A stretch of 64,000 bases of DNA. Source: CAZDQL01 sp964507325 (lineage in GTDB: Bacteria; Planctomycetota; UBA1135; GCA-002686595). The notes under the pieces are model-generated. The model saw nothing but the letters and a program-made list of their open reading frames with translations. It had not been told where the DNA came from and ran no database searches. This document shows positions 60,309 to 64,000 of the stretch, piece after piece. The DNA is taken from the NCBI GenBank assembly GCA_964507325.1, contig CAZDQL010000011.1:35462-99461 (forward strand), given 5' to 3'. A program made the position numbers and the translations under genes. Within the stretch, counting starts at the first letter, position 1. Each line of letters opens with the position of its first letter.

Positions 60309-61265
60309 CTAGGCGCGCGTCGCCTGGAGCACCGCCCGTACGGCGTCCACCGCGTGGTGTGGGGCGTGAAGGGGGAAGAAGTGATCCCCCGCGACGGTCT
60401 CACAGCGGGCCCGATCGGAGAGCTGGCCCCACCGCGCGCTGGCCTCGCGCCAGGCGCGGTTGTAGGCCGCCCGGGGGAAGCGGGCCGGCGTCCCAGAGGT
60501 GGGCAGGCTCTCCTCCGCCACCAGGGCTCGCAGGGGGACCTCCAGGTGCGGCAGCGAGGGCCAGCCCGCGTCCCGCGCCTCGGCGGTCGTGGCCCCCAGC
60601 GAGCGCGGGCCGACGGCGCGGATCACCGCCCGGGTCGACGTGGGCAGGGACTCCTCCTCCCGGTCGCCGAGGGGGGTGTACCCCAGGGCGCGCAGGAGCC
60701 CCACCCGTCCCGCCAGGTCGAGGCCCCTGAGGGCGCGGCAGGAGAGGGCGGGGGAGGGCAGCAGCTCCTCGGCCAGGATCCCCCTCAGACTCGGGTGCTC
60801 GCCGTCGAGCAGGACCAGGCCCGCCACCTCGTGGGGGTAGCGCTGGGCGAAGGCGCCGGTCACCCGCGCCCCCGCGCCGTGGGCGACGAGCAGCAGCGGT
60901 CGGTCGGGGGCCACCACGCGCAGGAGCTGGCGCAGCTCGCTCGCCAGGCAGTCGGGGGTGCGCGGCCCGGGGCCGGCGGCGCTCCACCCGAGGCCGGCGC
61001 GGTCGTAGGCCACGACGGTGGCCAGGTTCGAGAGCTTCTCCGGCAGCGAGCCCCAGTGGGAGCACCAGGCGCCCGCGTCCGCCTCGAGCACGATCACCGT
61101 CTCGCCGCGTCCCAGGACCCGTGCGTGCAGCCCGTGACCGCCGATGTCGAAGCGCTTGCCGGGGGCCGGGTAGCGCCTCGTGTCGCGACGCCGGGCGAGC
61201 GTCTCGAGGCCCAGCGATCCGGCGGCCAGCAGGAAGGGTGCGGCGAGGACGAGTCCGGAGACCAT
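60309..61265 (-). CDS. alpha/beta-hydrolase-fold protein with Gly at the nucleophile position
   Basis: 318 residues. An N-terminal hydrophobic helix (MVSGLVLAAPFLLAAGSLGL) is followed by an alpha/beta-hydrolase core (VIVLEADAGAWCSHWGSL, VAYDRAGLGWSAAG, GLVLLDGEHPS, ETVAGDHFFPLH). The nucleophile elbow, normally G-x-S-x-G, reads AHGAG at 128-132 (LLLVAHGAGARV), so the serine is Gly130. The candidate His in AGDHFFP remains. It may be a non-catalytic member or use another residue. ATG 61265 lies 14 nt after the carB stop, so it is probably in the carB operon. Confidence 0.8.
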   Translation of the reverse strand: MVSGLVLAAPFLLAAGSLGLETLARRRDTRRYPAPGKRFDIGGHGLHARVLGRGETVIVLEADAGAWCSHWGSLPEKLSNLATVVAYDRAGLGWSAAGPGPRTPDCLASELRQLLRVVAPDRPLLLVAHGAGARVTGAFAQRYPHEVAGLVLLDGEHPSLRGILAEELLPSPALSCRALRGLDLAGRVGLLRALGYTPLGDREEESLPTSTRAVIRAVGPRSLGATTAEARDAGWPSLPHLEVPLRALVAEESLPTSGTPARFPRAAYNRAWREASARWGQLSDRARCETVAGDHFFPLHAPHHAVDAVRAVLQATRA

Positions 61266-61279
61266 CGGCGCGCTCGCCC

Positions 61280-64000
<2,721 letters not shown>

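Overview
The window is very GC-rich, with strongly G/C-ending codons, frequent GTG starts and many 1-4 nt start/stop overlaps. It carries long secreted proteins with FG-GAP/VCBS, HEAT, TPR and ASPIC/UnbV modules, an ECF sigma factor fused to an extracytoplasmic region, and tandem families of exported amidohydrolases. One secreted protein ends in a C-terminal domain (SYCGPAAVNSSG... WNFQLWFHD) that I associate with marine Planctomycetota of the Pla163/Poly30 type. A planctomycete is the best guess; it is inference from gene content, not a phylogeny.

Layout. 1-6.1 kb (minus strand): the start of a NuoG/HydA-like gene, a NuoE-NuoF-ferredoxin fusion, a rhomboid-TPR protease, an MIO ammonia-lyase and a nitrilase-family amidase. 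6.15-6.6 kb: the collapsed remnant of an AbgT-type transporter. 6.7-12.8 kb: a ROK kinase, a 1065-residue membrane-anchored ECF sigma factor, a Tat-exported TIM-barrel protein and a voltage-gated-type K+ channel. 12.9-16.5 kb: a histidine kinase and response regulator, split by a methyltransferase gene that appears to have been inserted. 16.7-28.5 kb: a secreted HEAT-like protein, a DUF4375-like protein, an enoyl-CoA hydratase, rocD and argF, a dynamin-like GTPase, the rpiB-deoC pair, and yjbQ.

28.8-44.5 kb is the most striking region: eleven consecutive co-directional genes for exported, imidazolonepropionase-like amidohydrolases (twelve domains, one gene being double), spaced by -4 to +42 nt. 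The four central genes F, G, H and I keep the His-x-His metal motif. The seven flanking genes have lost it and carry long Lys/Glu-rich inserts or acidic tails. This looks like one operon mixing likely active enzymes with pseudo-enzymes, and is the best candidate here for an undescribed system.

44.6-64 kb: two small exported proteins behind a recognisable promoter; a TrpD2/YbiB-like protein and Ppx/GppA; a seven-repeat FG-GAP protein; ppk and sixA (polyphosphate/phosphohistidine theme); a hypothetical protein coupled to an amino-acid permease with EIIA and TrkA-C domains; a TPR + CRTAC1-type ASPIC/UnbV pair; an alpha/beta-hydrolase-fold protein lacking its nucleophile; and the 3' part of carB. 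No tRNA, rRNA, CRISPR array, transposase or origin was recognised.
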